Positions 41,327 to 50,068 of a DNA stretch of 64,000 nt are shown piece by piece. The notes under the pieces were generated by a model. It was not told the origin of the DNA. It ran no database searches and saw only the letters and a list, made by a program, of their open reading frames with translations. Both the position numbers and the translations under genes were made by a program. Origin of the DNA: Thermohalobaculum sp038534135 (GTDB lineage: Bacteria > Pseudomonadota > Alphaproteobacteria > Rhodobacterales > Rhodobacteraceae); assembly GCA_038534135.1 (NCBI GenBank), contig JBCAXJ010000015.1:17913-81912 (forward strand). The letters are read 5' to 3'. How positions within the stretch are numbered: the stretch's first letter is position 1; every line of letters begins with the position of its first letter.

Positions 41327-42526
41327 CTAGAGGACCTGATCGAGGGCTTCGATGAGACGGGTGATCTCGTCTTCCGACGTGTAGTGCAGGAACGACACCC
41401 GCAGCACGCCGTGATCGACCGCGACACCTTGCGCGGCGCAGCATCGGTCGGAGTAGAAACATCCACCGCCCGCGCCGATTTTGTGTGCGACCAATGCGTT
41501 CGCCAAGTCCTCGCCCGGCTTCTCGTGCACCAATGAGACTGTCGGGGCGCGTTTCAAAGGATCTGACGGCCCGAGAAGGCGCACATCGTTGCGCCCACGC
41601 ACCCAGTCCAGCAAGGGCGTCAGGCGGTCGATTTCAGCCTGGCGCATAATCTTGTGAGCGGACGCACCGCCATGATGGGCAGACAGCGCATCCGCGTAAT
41701 CAACCATACCCGCAAGCGCCCCGATCTGGGCATGATCTGGCCCGGCGGGTGTGAACCAAGCCTTCAGATTGCCGCGATTGAAGTCATGGCATTGTGGAAC
41801 CAGACGTTCAGCCGCCGCCCGACGCACCGTCATGACCCCCTGATGCGGGCCATGGGTCTTGTAGGCTGAGAACATGTAGATGTCGGCCCCAAGCTCTGCC
41901 ACATCCGGAATACCATGCGGCGCATACGACACGCCGTCGACAACCGAGATCGCGCCTGCCGCGGCGACTTTCGCGCAGATTTCCGAGACCGGATTGATCT
42001 CGGCCACGATGTTCGAGGCATGGGGGAAGCAAACCACACGCGTCTTCTCGGACAGAAGGTCATCCATATCCGCGGGGTCCAGGTGACCGGTCTCTGCATC
42101 GATAGACCATTCGCGAATGGTGAACCCCTCTTGCGCCAGCCGCCGCCAGACGCCGGAGTTCGCCTCGTGATCCTGATCGGTCACAACGACCTCGTCACCC
42201 GGACGGAAGGCCTGCCTTACCGCTTGCGCAAGGACATAGGTGTTTTGCGACGTGGACGTCCCAAAGTGGATCTCGTCCTCCGCGACACCCAACAGGCCAG
42301 CAAGGCGGGTGCGGCTTTCATCCATTGCCTCGCCCGCTTTCTTCGATGCGGGAAAGCCCCAATAGGGTTGGCACTTCGCGGTGGTGTAGAGATCGTGCAG
42401 GCGATCCACGACTTGGCGGCAGGGATAGGATCCGCCTGCATTCTCGAAGAACGCCCAACCGTCCAGGGACGGCTCCGAGAACGCCGGAAACTGCGCCCGC
42501 ACCCAGTCGATATCCAGTTCAGTCAC
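41327..42526 (-). CDS. Cysteine desulfurase-like class V aminotransferase
   Basis: 399 residues, fold-type I PLP enzyme. FENAGGSYPCRQVVDRL begins it. FGTSTSQNTYVLAQAV binds PLP phosphate, VVDGVSYAPHGIPDV holds the PLP Asp, and the Schiff-base Lys is in FSAYKTHGPHQGVM. This matches the VC1184/TIGR01976 group of desulfurase-like proteins, whose substrate is uncertain; a short GGGCFYSDRC carries two Cys near the C-terminal domain. It is followed by the GNAT gene. Confidence 0.87.
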   Translation of the reverse strand: MTELDIDWVRAQFPAFSEPSLDGWAFFENAGGSYPCRQVVDRLHDLYTTAKCQPYWGFPASKKAGEAMDESRTRLAGLLGVAEDEIHFGTSTSQNTYVLAQAVRQAFRPGDEVVVTDQDHEANSGVWRRLAQEGFTIREWSIDAETGHLDPADMDDLLSEKTRVVCFPHASNIVAEINPVSEICAKVAAAGAISVVDGVSYAPHGIPDVAELGADIYMFSAYKTHGPHQGVMTVRRAAAERLVPQCHDFNRGNLKAWFTPAGPDHAQIGALAGMVDYADALSAHHGGASAHKIMRQAEIDRLTPLLDWVRGRNDVRLLGPSDPLKRAPTVSLVHEKPGEDLANALVAHKIGAGGGCFYSDRCCAAQGVAVDHGVLRVSFLHYTSEDEITRLIEALDQVL

Positions 42527-42546
42527 GTATCACCTCGCACGAAGCA

Positions 42547-42627
42547 CCCTCCCGCAGCGCGGTCTCCGAGCGATGCGCCGGGGTGGGCGGGTGGGCGGTG
42601 CAGCGCGAGGACCGCGCTGCGGGAGGG
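42547..42627. other. Long inverted repeat with G-quadruplex motif in its loop
   Basis: Perfect 18-bp arms: CCCTCCCGCAGCGCGGTC (42547-42564) and its exact complement at 42610-42627. The 45-base loop contains GGGGTGGGCGGGTGGG (42580-42595), four G-triplets with single-base spacers. It fills the gap between acuI and the class V aminotransferase, both minus strand. Same design as 37270-37315. No T run on the minus-strand side. Confidence 0.75.
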
Positions 42628-42630
42628 CAA

Positions 42631-43623
42631 TCAGGCGCTCAGATCGACGACGACGCGGCCCTTGACCTCGCCCTTCAGGATCGCCGGGCCCATCGCGGGC
42701 AGATCGTCCAAGGTCGCCATCGAGATCATCTCTTCCAGCTTGTCCATCGGCAGATCCCGGGCGATGCGCTGCCAGGCAGCGATGCGCGGTGCCTGAGGTT
42801 GCATGACCGAGTCGATGCCGAGCAGGTTCACACCGCGCAGAAGGAACGGAACGACGGTCGCCGGCAGCTTTGCACCGCCCGCGAGGCCGACGGCGGCAAC
42901 GGACGATCCGTACTTCATTTGCGTCAAGACGCGGGCGAGCATCGATCCACCAACCGCGTCGACGCAGCCAGCCCACATCTCTTTGTCCAGTGGCCGCGTC
43001 GGTGCCTCGGCCAGATCCTCGCGCGGGACAATTGTCGTAGCCCCCAGACCCGTCAGGTAATCAGCCGTTTCGGGCCGTCCGGTCACAGCCGCAACCTCAT
43101 AGCCCAGATTGGCCAGGATCGCGGTGGCCACGGAGCCGACCCCGCCTGCCGCGCCCGTGACCAGGACCGGGCCATTGTCCGCGGTCAGGCCCATGTTCTC
43201 GAGTGCGATCACCGACAGCATCGAGGTAAAACCGGCAGTCCCGACAGCCATTGCCTGCTTGGTCGAGATTTCCTCGGGCAAGCGGACCAGCCAGTCGGAC
43301 TTGACCCGCGCCTTCTGGGAGTAGCCACCCCACCAGGCCTCACCGACGCGCCAGCCGGTCAGAACGACCCTGTCGCCCGGGAGAAAGGCATCCGAGTCCG
43401 ATTTCTCAACCGTTCCTGCAAAGTCGATCCCCGGCACATGCGGAAAGTTGCGCACGAGGCCTCCGGTCCCCGTAATGCAGAGACCGTCCTTGTAGTTCAG
43501 CGTCGAGTATTCGACCGCTACGGTCACATCGGCTTCGGGAAGTTGGTCCTCGGTGATCGTCGTCACCTCGGACGAGACCGGGCCGTCCTCTTCCTTGCTG
43601 ACCACAAGCGCACGGATGGACAT
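42631..43623 (-). CDS. acuI: Acrylyl-CoA reductase AcuI (YhdH-type MDR)
   Basis: 330 residues, zinc-free medium-chain reductase. MSIRALVVSKEEDG and YSTLNYKDGLCITG open it; VPGIDFAGTVEKSD, GEAWWGGYSQKARVKSDWLV and GTAGFTSMLSVIALE follow; the NADPH motif is VLVTGAAGGVGSVATAIL. AcuI reduces acrylyl-CoA to propionyl-CoA, needed in roseobacters both for DMSP breakdown and to detoxify acrylate. The start is at 43623, with an in-frame upstream extension rejected because it lacks family sequence. A GACA-CC-TGTC palindrome at 43670-43679 may be regulatory. Confidence 0.93.
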   Translation of the reverse strand: MSIRALVVSKEEDGPVSSEVTTITEDQLPEADVTVAVEYSTLNYKDGLCITGTGGLVRNFPHVPGIDFAGTVEKSDSDAFLPGDRVVLTGWRVGEAWWGGYSQKARVKSDWLVRLPEEISTKQAMAVGTAGFTSMLSVIALENMGLTADNGPVLVTGAAGGVGSVATAILANLGYEVAAVTGRPETADYLTGLGATTIVPREDLAEAPTRPLDKEMWAGCVDAVGGSMLARVLTQMKYGSSVAAVGLAGGAKLPATVVPFLLRGVNLLGIDSVMQPQAPRIAAWQRIARDLPMDKLEEMISMATLDDLPAMGPAILKGEVKGRVVVDLSA

Positions 43624-43769
43624 GTGTTTTCTCCTGTCTGATTTGGGATCACCTTGACGGCTTTGCGTTGACACCTGTCAGATCATCCGATTGAAGGCAA
43701 GTCGAGAACCACAGACTTGCGCTGTCAAATAAATCGACGGCCTCCAGATGATGAGCAGATAGACCTGAG

Positions 43770-44738
43770 ATGAGCGCACGCCTGATTTCCCGCTATGCTG
43801 ACGATCCGAAAGTCGTCACGTTTATCGTCGTCGCCCTCATCGCCGCGGCAATGTGGCTGGCCACCTGGCAGGTCATGGGCGGCATGTCGATGGACATGGA
43901 TATGGACATGCCGGGGACGTCGGGGTCCATGGGCGGTGCCGACACCATGGACGGCGACGGCGGCATGAACATGGAGATGCCCGCGAAGCCAACGGCGATG
44001 GAGGGCACGAGCAACGACAGCTCGATGGGCACCATGCCGAAGGACGATACGAGCACCGACGAACCGATGGGCGCGATGCAGATGGACATGCCCGGGATGT
44101 CCATGAACCCGGCTGACTGGAGCCTCGGCACGATCTCGATCACGATTGCCATGTGGATCCTGATGATGGCAGCGATGATGCTGCCCGCAATGGCACCGGT
44201 GACGGCCATTTACGCGGGCCTAGCTGCCAAAGAGGATCGCGGGCTGCGTCTCGCCCTGCGCATCGGCCTGTTTCTGACGGGATACTTCACGCTTTGGGCT
44301 GCGTTCTCGGTCGCCGCCGCACTCGGGCAACTCGCGCTGCGGGATAGCCCTTGGTTCGTGATGGGCGGCACGCTCGCCCTGCCGTTCGCAGCGGGCCTTC
44401 TGATGATCGTCGCGGGTGCCTATCAGTTCACGCCGATCAAGGAGTTCTGCCTGCGCCACTGCCGTCATCCGCTGACCTATCTGATGAGCCATTGGCGCGA
44501 GGGCGTCGAGGGCGCGTTCCCCGTCGGTGCGCGCCACGGGTTGTACTGTTTCGGCTGCTGCGTCGCGCTGATGGGTCTCATGTTCGTCTTCGGCGCAATG
44601 AACGTCGTCTGGATGGCCGTGATCGCCCTGTATTTCCTGGCCGAGAAAATCCTACCGCGCGTCGAGGTCTGGGGGCGCATCGCAGGGGCCTTGATGATCG
44701 CCGCAGGAGCGGCCACAGTCGCAAACCAACTGATCTGA
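43770..44738 (+). CDS. DUF2182 membrane protein with Met/Asp-rich insert
   Basis: 322 residues. One N-terminal helix (VVTFIVVALIAAAMWLATW) is followed by a periplasmic Met-rich insert (residues 38-115: MGGMSMDMDMDMPG, MNMEMPAKPTAMEG, MGAMQMDMPGMSM) and then a DUF2182 core of about five helices (WILMMAAMMLPAMAPVTAIY, GARHGLYCFGCCVALM). DUF2182 proteins are predicted metal-binding membrane proteins. The Met-rich insert looks like copper-binding proteins such as CopC or PcoA tails. It lies 10 bp before the DUF1326 gene. Confidence 0.85.
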   Translation: MSARLISRYADDPKVVTFIVVALIAAAMWLATWQVMGGMSMDMDMDMPGTSGSMGGADTMDGDGGMNMEMPAKPTAMEGTSNDSSMGTMPKDDTSTDEPMGAMQMDMPGMSMNPADWSLGTISITIAMWILMMAAMMLPAMAPVTAIYAGLAAKEDRGLRLALRIGLFLTGYFTLWAAFSVAAALGQLALRDSPWFVMGGTLALPFAAGLLMIVAGAYQFTPIKEFCLRHCRHPLTYLMSHWREGVEGAFPVGARHGLYCFGCCVALMGLMFVFGAMNVVWMAVIALYFLAEKILPRVEVWGRIAGALMIAAGAATVANQLI

Positions 44739-44748
44739 GGAAACGAGC

Positions 44749-45462
44749 ATGGCAAAGGCCGACAAGAAGTCTAAACGCGCGAAAGTGCGCCTGCCCGCCG
44801 ACGGAATCACGTCGCGGATGGCGCCCAAGGGCACCGAGTTGGTGCCGGTCGGCGACAGCGGCTGGGCGATCCGGGGCGAACTGGCGCTGAACTGCTCGTG
44901 TGAGCTGTTTTGCCCGTGTGTCGTCTCCCTCGGCGCTGCGCCGCCCACGCATGGCTACTGCCAGGCCTGGGTCGGCATCCGTATCGATCAGGGCTACAAG
45001 GACGGCGTACCGCTGGACGGGATCAACGTCGCCATGTTGCTGGATATCCCCGGGCGTATGGGAGAGGGCGGCTGGAAGGTCGGTCTCTATATTGACGAGA
45101 GCGCCAGCGCCAAGCAGGTCAAAGCCATCGAGGCAATCCTTTCGGGACAGGCGGGCGGCACGACCGGGCTGTTCCGTCTGCTGGTCGCCGAATTCCTCGG
45201 CACTCAGCGCGTCCCGGTGAGCTACGAAACCGAAGGCGAGATTCGTCACCTGCGGGCAGGCTCGGCAATCCTCGCGTCAATCGAGCCGATCCGCGGCGCG
45301 AACAAGGATGGCCCGGTCACGATTGAGAACACGACCTATTGGATGGGCCCGACCGTCATTGTCGCCAAAGGCTTGCGCTCGAAGGTGCGCGATTTTGGTC
45401 GGGTCTGGACCTTCGACGAATGTTCAGCCGAGCTTTGCCCGATCGAGTGGTCCGGTCCGTGA
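44749..45462 (+). CDS. DUF1326 protein, partner of DUF2182
   Basis: 237 residues. The Cys motif ALNCSCELFCPCVVS (four Cys as C-x-C and C-x-C) and the later HGYCQAWVGI and ECSAELCP are typical of DUF1326. Such genes are repeatedly adjacent to DUF2182 genes, as here. The Cys clusters suggest copper or other soft-metal handling in the cytoplasm; function is not established. GGAAACGAGC lies upstream. Its stop overlaps the next gene (GTGA). Confidence 0.88.
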   Translation: MAKADKKSKRAKVRLPADGITSRMAPKGTELVPVGDSGWAIRGELALNCSCELFCPCVVSLGAAPPTHGYCQAWVGIRIDQGYKDGVPLDGINVAMLLDIPGRMGEGGWKVGLYIDESASAKQVKAIEAILSGQAGGTTGLFRLLVAEFLGTQRVPVSYETEGEIRHLRAGSAILASIEPIRGANKDGPVTIENTTYWMGPTVIVAKGLRSKVRDFGRVWTFDECSAELCPIEWSGP

Positions 45463-46079
45463 CACCTAAGTCGCGCTTCTCTGCCTTACCCGGAGAAAAC
45501 CTGCCGGGCATCGGTCACAACCAGGGACCGCCGCTGGATCATCACACCAGCTTCCGCAGGTATGCCTGGAAGAGAGCGCGCGCCGAGTTGATGCCCAAGT
45601 TGCCGCTCGAGGTGATCCGACGGCGCGTGAAGCGCGCGGCAGAACTCGGACTGGAGTATCCGGCCTATGCGTCGATCCTGCTCGGCACCGGACGTGACAT
45701 CGTCGGTTTCCTGTTCACGTGTGATGCGCTGGGTATGCGACTTGCGCAAAAAATGCCTCTGCCGGCGCATGTCACTGAGAAACTCACGGCATTGTCGTCG
45801 GTCGACGCCATGCTTGCAGCCGAACACGACCGGCCTGAGCGCCTTGCTGACCTTCTGGCGCGCGCCAAGCCGATCACGTTCGCCTCGGCCACACGTCTGC
45901 CGCCATGGCAATCAGATCCACGCACCGGATGTCAGGCAATCCGCACAGCACTGGATCCCTTGAAGCTGCCCGGCGATGCGGTGGTCATGATCGGAACCGA
46001 TCGCCACGAGCGTGATTGGGCCGACGCGGCAAGACTGGCGCGGTTCATCCCGGGCGAGACCTACTTCGCACAACGCTGA
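45459..46079 (+). CDS. Hypothetical protein with GHNQGPPL motif
   Basis: 206 residues from a GTG at 45459 that overlaps the DUF1326 stop (GTGA). The N-terminal GIGHNQGPPLDH motif occurs at the start of many alphaproteobacterial hypothetical proteins of varied type. The rest is helical (RYAWKRARAELMPKLPLEVI, VKRAAELGLEYPAYASILLG). Function unknown; coupling to DUF1326 is its only clue. Confidence 0.7.
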   Translation: MTPKSRFSALPGENLPGIGHNQGPPLDHHTSFRRYAWKRARAELMPKLPLEVIRRRVKRAAELGLEYPAYASILLGTGRDIVGFLFTCDALGMRLAQKMPLPAHVTEKLTALSSVDAMLAAEHDRPERLADLLARAKPITFASATRLPPWQSDPRTGCQAIRTALDPLKLPGDAVVMIGTDRHERDWADAARLARFIPGETYFAQR

Positions 46080-46256
46080 CTTTTCGGGAGCGGATCACCG
46101 ATCCTGCGCGCAAAGACGGCCCCTGAGATGAAAACGGCCCTTGAGATTCCGTAGCATTCGTTACGGCACAGAATCCCGAAATCCGTAGAATCGGCCCAAC
46201 GTTAAGCACGGACGTCGCCGTGGCGGGCGACGCCATCCGTTAGTTGGGAGCGACAG

Positions 46257-47354
46257 ATGAGCCTGACACCTCGGCAAGAACAACGCGCAGTACGGTACAA
46301 CACGCGTCACATGGCCCGGATCGGATGGGCCCGATCCTGGGATTCGATCGTCGAATTGTTCGGGTTGAGCCGCGAACCGACGCGTGAGAGCTTCGCCCAG
46401 GCAACTGCGCGGTGGCAGCGGTCCTATCGCGGCGCAGGGGCGACGTTGTCCGTGGATGGCAAGCTGGGGCCAAACACATGGCGGAACTTGCGCATGCAGC
46501 TCACGCCCACCAGCCGGATCCACGCACGCCCCGCCTGGGTGCAAGGCCGGCGCGTACCGCCACTGTCACCGGTCGACTCGACCTTGAACCGCGGGATCGC
46601 GGAGCCGCCAACCACGGCCGCACCCAATCGAACACCCCCGACGACACCTGCCGAGCCCGCATCACCGGGGCGCCCGATGGGAGGCTCTGCTGTCCGGGGC
46701 GCGGATGCGACGACCGCCGTGACGTCCGGGCGCAAACCGCCGTGGCTGCTGGAGGCCGAGGTTCAGATGCGCCTATGGCGGAATGTGGTCGAATCAGACT
46801 CAGAGATGGACGGCGATTATTTCGACGCCGTTCCGTATTTCGGCGGTCGAGCGCGCGAGCATGGTGCCCGCCCTGGCCAGCGCTCGGGAGGCGGCGACCC
46901 GCATTGGTGCTCGGCCTTCGTGAACTACTGCCTGCACACGACAGGGTACAGCCACACGGGCAACGCTTATGCGCGGTCATTCCTCAAACCCCGCCTGTGG
47001 CGCTTTGATCCGATCCCAGATCCGCGCCCGGGCGCGATCATCGTGGTCGGACTGCCCAACGGCGCCCACATTGGTTTCCTTTACGAGGCTGGCAACTTGC
47101 CGCACGATCCCGGTCGGAATGTCAGCCCGCGTGCGCGCGGTATCGGAGGCACGTTCAAGATGCTCGGCGGCAATCAATCGAACACGGTGCAGGTTTCAGA
47201 CGAGCATCGCGTGATGATCGCGGTGACGAAGGGAGGCATCACATCGCCTTATCTGTGGCCCAAGGTCGGAACGCCGAACTGCAATGCCGACCTGCCGACC
47301 GCGAACCCTCATTTCTGCGGCAACAGGTTCGAGGAACCGGCGGTTGAACCCTGA
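46257..47354 (+). CDS. Putative peptidoglycan-binding amidase (TIGR02594-like)
   Basis: 365 residues. Residues 10-82 resemble a peptidoglycan-binding module (FAQATARWQRSYRGAGATLS, VDGKLGPNTWRNL). Residues 90-165 are a Pro/Thr/Ala-rich linker. Residues 170-340 resemble the NlpC/CHAP-like TIGR02594 domain, with Cys218 in DPHWCSAFVNYC, His271 in NGAHIGFLY, and KMLGGNQSNTVQV. Predicted to cleave peptide stems of peptidoglycan. No signal peptide is visible, so export would need holin, type VI or similar help. GGGAG precedes the ATG. Some relatives are phage endolysins or secreted effectors. Confidence 0.78.
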   Translation: MSLTPRQEQRAVRYNTRHMARIGWARSWDSIVELFGLSREPTRESFAQATARWQRSYRGAGATLSVDGKLGPNTWRNLRMQLTPTSRIHARPAWVQGRRVPPLSPVDSTLNRGIAEPPTTAAPNRTPPTTPAEPASPGRPMGGSAVRGADATTAVTSGRKPPWLLEAEVQMRLWRNVVESDSEMDGDYFDAVPYFGGRAREHGARPGQRSGGGDPHWCSAFVNYCLHTTGYSHTGNAYARSFLKPRLWRFDPIPDPRPGAIIVVGLPNGAHIGFLYEAGNLPHDPGRNVSPRARGIGGTFKMLGGNQSNTVQVSDEHRVMIAVTKGGITSPYLWPKVGTPNCNADLPTANPHFCGNRFEEPAVEP

Positions 47355-47402
47355 GCGAGCCGGGACGAGCTTTCAGGTTCGTCTAATGCGTGCCATCCAG
47401 GG

Positions 47403-47999
47403 TTAGCTCGCGCGTTGCCCGAGATGCCAGTCAAGGTGGCTCAGGCGGTCCTGGCCCCAGAACTTTTCTTCGCCAACGATATAGAAGGGCGCGCCAAAGA
47501 CGCCCATTTCTACAGCAAGTGCTGTGTTCGCCTCGAACTCCGCCCGGGCCTCATCCATCGCCCCGGTCAATTCAAGCGCGTCAAACCCATGCTGCGCGAG
47601 GATCGCCGCAATGGTTTCCGGATCCGAAATGTCCCTGTCCTGCGCCCAACAGGCTTTCAGGAAGTCGTGGCTCAGTTGGCCGGTCGGTCCATCGGCGTTC
47701 TTCACAGCAATGACTGCACAGGACGCAGGGACGGCGTCGACGGGCCAGTGTTGCGGCTGAAGGTTCAACTCGAGACCGTTTATCCGGGAGAGGCGCGCAA
47801 GCTCCTGCAAACGATAGGCCTGGCGTGCCGGGTGCCGCTTCGGAACCGGCATGCCACCGGTCTGCGAGAGCACATGCTGGATATCTGCGGGCCGGTAGAC
47901 AATCTCGATATCGTGCGAGACCGCGATCTCTTCCAAGCCCAGGCCGGCGAGATAGGTGAACGGGCTCAGCAACGAGTAAAAATAGTCGATCTGTGTCAC
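47403..47999 (-). CDS. DsbA-like 2-hydroxychromene-2-carboxylate isomerase family protein
   Basis: 198 residues with a thioredoxin/GST-kappa fold. IDYFYSLLSPFTYLAGLGLE is the family N-terminus with a Ser in place of the redox Cys pair. KACWAQDRDISDPETIAAIL and FGAPFYIVGEEKFWGQDRLS are further family blocks. The glutathione-dependent isomerase acts in naphthalene breakdown in some bacteria; the substrate here is unknown. The start is the GTG at 47999, supported by GGAGGG about 8 bases upstream. Confidence 0.85.
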   Translation of the reverse strand: MTQIDYFYSLLSPFTYLAGLGLEEIAVSHDIEIVYRPADIQHVLSQTGGMPVPKRHPARQAYRLQELARLSRINGLELNLQPQHWPVDAVPASCAVIAVKNADGPTGQLSHDFLKACWAQDRDISDPETIAAILAQHGFDALELTGAMDEARAEFEANTALAVEMGVFGAPFYIVGEEKFWGQDRLSHLDWHLGQRAS

Positions 48000-48108
48000 G
48001 TGCCAGCCCTCCCTCACCCGCTCAAGATTGGCAGACCGCGACCGCTTTGCAAGCCTCATGGACGCTGTTATGAGACCGTCACACATCGCGGCGGGGGGAT
48101 TCTCTGGG

Positions 48109-49119
48109 ATGATTGAAGAGCGGATGCATCTTATTTCCGGCAATGCCAACCGAACACTCGCCGAGGCCATTGCACGCCGGATTTCGGTCTATCAGGGGCG
48201 CAAGATCAACCTGACATCGGCGCGCGTCGAACGCTTCAAGGATGGCGAGATCTTTGTCGAGATCTTCGACAATGTGCGTGGCCAGGATGTCTTCGTCATA
48301 CAGCCGACATCGAGCCCGGCGAATGACAACCTGATGGAGTTGATGATCATCACTGACGCGCTGAAACGAGCATCGGCTCGGCGTATCGCAGCGGTGATGC
48401 CCTATTTCGGATACGCCCGGCAGGACCGGAAGACGGCGGGCCGCACGCCGATTTCAGCCAAGCTGGTCGCCGACCTGATCCAGCAGTCCGGTGTGACCCA
48501 GGTGCTGACGATGGATCTGCACGCCGGACAGATCCAGGGCTTCTTCGATATTCCCGTCGACAATCTCTACGCCGCACCCGTCTTCGCGCTTGATCTGAAA
48601 CATCAGTTCCAGAACTTCGAGGACGTCACGATCGTCTCCCCCGATGTTGGCGGTGTCGTGCGCGCGCGCGATCTTGCCAAGCGCATCGGCGCCAAGCTCG
48701 CAATCGTTGACAAGCGGCGATCTGGGCCGGGCGAGATTGAATCCGTCAATATCATCGGTCAGGTCGATGGTCAGCGCTGTATCATCTCGGACGATATCTG
48801 CGACACGGCAGGCACGCTGTGTGCGGCGGCGAAGCTGCTCGAGGACCACGGCGCGTCCGAAGTCCATGCCTATATCAGTCACGGCGTGTTGTCGGATCCA
48901 GCGGTCGAGCGCGTGACCAATTCCGTCCTGAAGTCTCTGGTCATCACGGACTCCATCGCACCCAGCGAGGCCGTCCGAAACACCGAGAACATTCGTGTGG
49001 TCTCGATCGCGCCGCTGTTCGCGCAAGCCGTTCTGAATGTGAAGAACGAGACCTCGGTCAGTTCGCTGTTCGACGAGGAAATGCTCGGTCCGATCTACGA
49101 GGCCTTCTACAAGTTCTGA
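48109..49119 (+). CDS. prs: Ribose-phosphate pyrophosphokinase
   Basis: 336 residues; makes PRPP from ribose 5-phosphate and ATP. HLISGNANRTLAEAIAR at the start, TMDLHAGQIQGFFDIPVDNL (Mg and R5P), and the PRPP loop CIISDDICDTAGTLCAAAKL are clear. YFGYARQDRKTAGRTPISA holds catalytic residues. Two in-frame ATGs (48109 and 48124) are possible. It is divergent from the isomerase-like gene. Confidence 0.97.
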   Translation: MIEERMHLISGNANRTLAEAIARRISVYQGRKINLTSARVERFKDGEIFVEIFDNVRGQDVFVIQPTSSPANDNLMELMIITDALKRASARRIAAVMPYFGYARQDRKTAGRTPISAKLVADLIQQSGVTQVLTMDLHAGQIQGFFDIPVDNLYAAPVFALDLKHQFQNFEDVTIVSPDVGGVVRARDLAKRIGAKLAIVDKRRSGPGEIESVNIIGQVDGQRCIISDDICDTAGTLCAAAKLLEDHGASEVHAYISHGVLSDPAVERVTNSVLKSLVITDSIAPSEAVRNTENIRVVSIAPLFAQAVLNVKNETSVSSLFDEEMLGPIYEAFYKF

Positions 49120-49133
49120 GGAGGCACACCGCC

Positions 49134-49751
49134 ATGCAGGTCCGGTTCGACGAGATCGACGCCAAGCTGCGCTACAAGCTGATGACGGCGGCGATCATTC
49201 CGCGCCCGGTGGCGCTGGTGACGACGCTCGACAGGGATGGGAACGCCAATGCGGCGCCGTATTCCTTCTTTAATGGCATGTCCGAGGATCCGCCGCTGGT
49301 CGTTCTGGGCCTGAAGCGTCGGGACAGCGGCCCGAAGAAGGACACCGCGCGCAATATCGAGGAGACCGGCGAATTCGTTGCGCATCTGGTCACATGGCAG
49401 ATGCACAAGGGGATGCTTGTGACGGCCGCCGATTTTCCTGAAGGCGTTGATGAGATCCCGCTCGCCGGGTTCTCGACTGCACCCAGCACGGTGGTGAAAC
49501 CGCCCCGTCTGGCGGAGGCACCTATAGCTTTCGAATGCAAGAAATACGTCACAGTCCAAGCCGGGGTTGATCGCGACATCGCCATTGGCGAGATCGTCGC
49601 CATGCACGTCGATGACAAGCTTTGGGACGCCGAGCGCCAGTATATCGACTGGCAGGGGAACATGCCGATCGCGCGCCTTTGGGGCACGCTCTACGCTCCG
49701 TTGGGCGAAGCTGTCGAAGGTCCTGTTCCGGATCCTGCCGGGTTCGAATGA
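49134..49751 (+). CDS. Flavin reductase family protein
   Basis: 205 residues with the split-barrel FMN-binding fold. IIPRPVALVTTLDRDGNANA, APYSFFNGMSEDPPLVV and KDTARNIEETGEFVAHLV are the family blocks. It probably binds FMN and reduces it with NAD(P)H, serving a partner oxygenase or acting alone. It follows prs with 14 bp and GAGGAGG upstream of the ATG, so they may be co-transcribed. Confidence 0.9.
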   Translation: MQVRFDEIDAKLRYKLMTAAIIPRPVALVTTLDRDGNANAAPYSFFNGMSEDPPLVVLGLKRRDSGPKKDTARNIEETGEFVAHLVTWQMHKGMLVTAADFPEGVDEIPLAGFSTAPSTVVKPPRLAEAPIAFECKKYVTVQAGVDRDIAIGEIVAMHVDDKLWDAERQYIDWQGNMPIARLWGTLYAPLGEAVEGPVPDPAGFE

Positions 49752-50068
49752 TCCTCAGTGCTGCGCGATGTTCCTCGTCGGGTCCGGATCTACCGTGATG
49801 CTATGGTCGCGCAAATAATTGTGGTGAGTCCGGTTTAACCAAGTCCCTTGGCGCCGATTTAATCTACCAACCTTATTCATGGTTGAAACGGCTGATGCTC
49901 TGGCCGAACCTTAGATATCCCGGCACGCATCGTCGGCAGACTTCCACAGAAGTGTTTCACAAGACACGAGCTTGGGGTGCTCAGCACCTTGGCAGACATG
50001 TGGAGGCACGCGCACATGAAAAGATCCCGACGCACGCGGCTTTCCGTCTCGAACGGTCAGGAATGATC
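49752..50068. other. 317-bp intergenic stretch
   Basis: Between flavin reductase and prepilin peptidase genes, both plus strand. It contains GGTTTAACC near 49831 and a T/A-richer block (GCGCCGATTTAATCTACC, then CAACCTTATTCATGGTTG) that may hold the peptidase promoter. The peptidase frame is open through the second half but has no family sequence there. No RNA gene seen. Confidence 0.45.

Noticed and set aside
42325..43641. A 438-codon open frame on the plus strand
   Set aside because: Antisense of acuI and the start of the class V aminotransferase; no family sequence.
46110..46150. Short direct repeat ACGGCCC(C/T)TGAGAT as a tandem element
   Set aside because: Two imperfect units of about 18 bp only; not enough to support a functional repeat.
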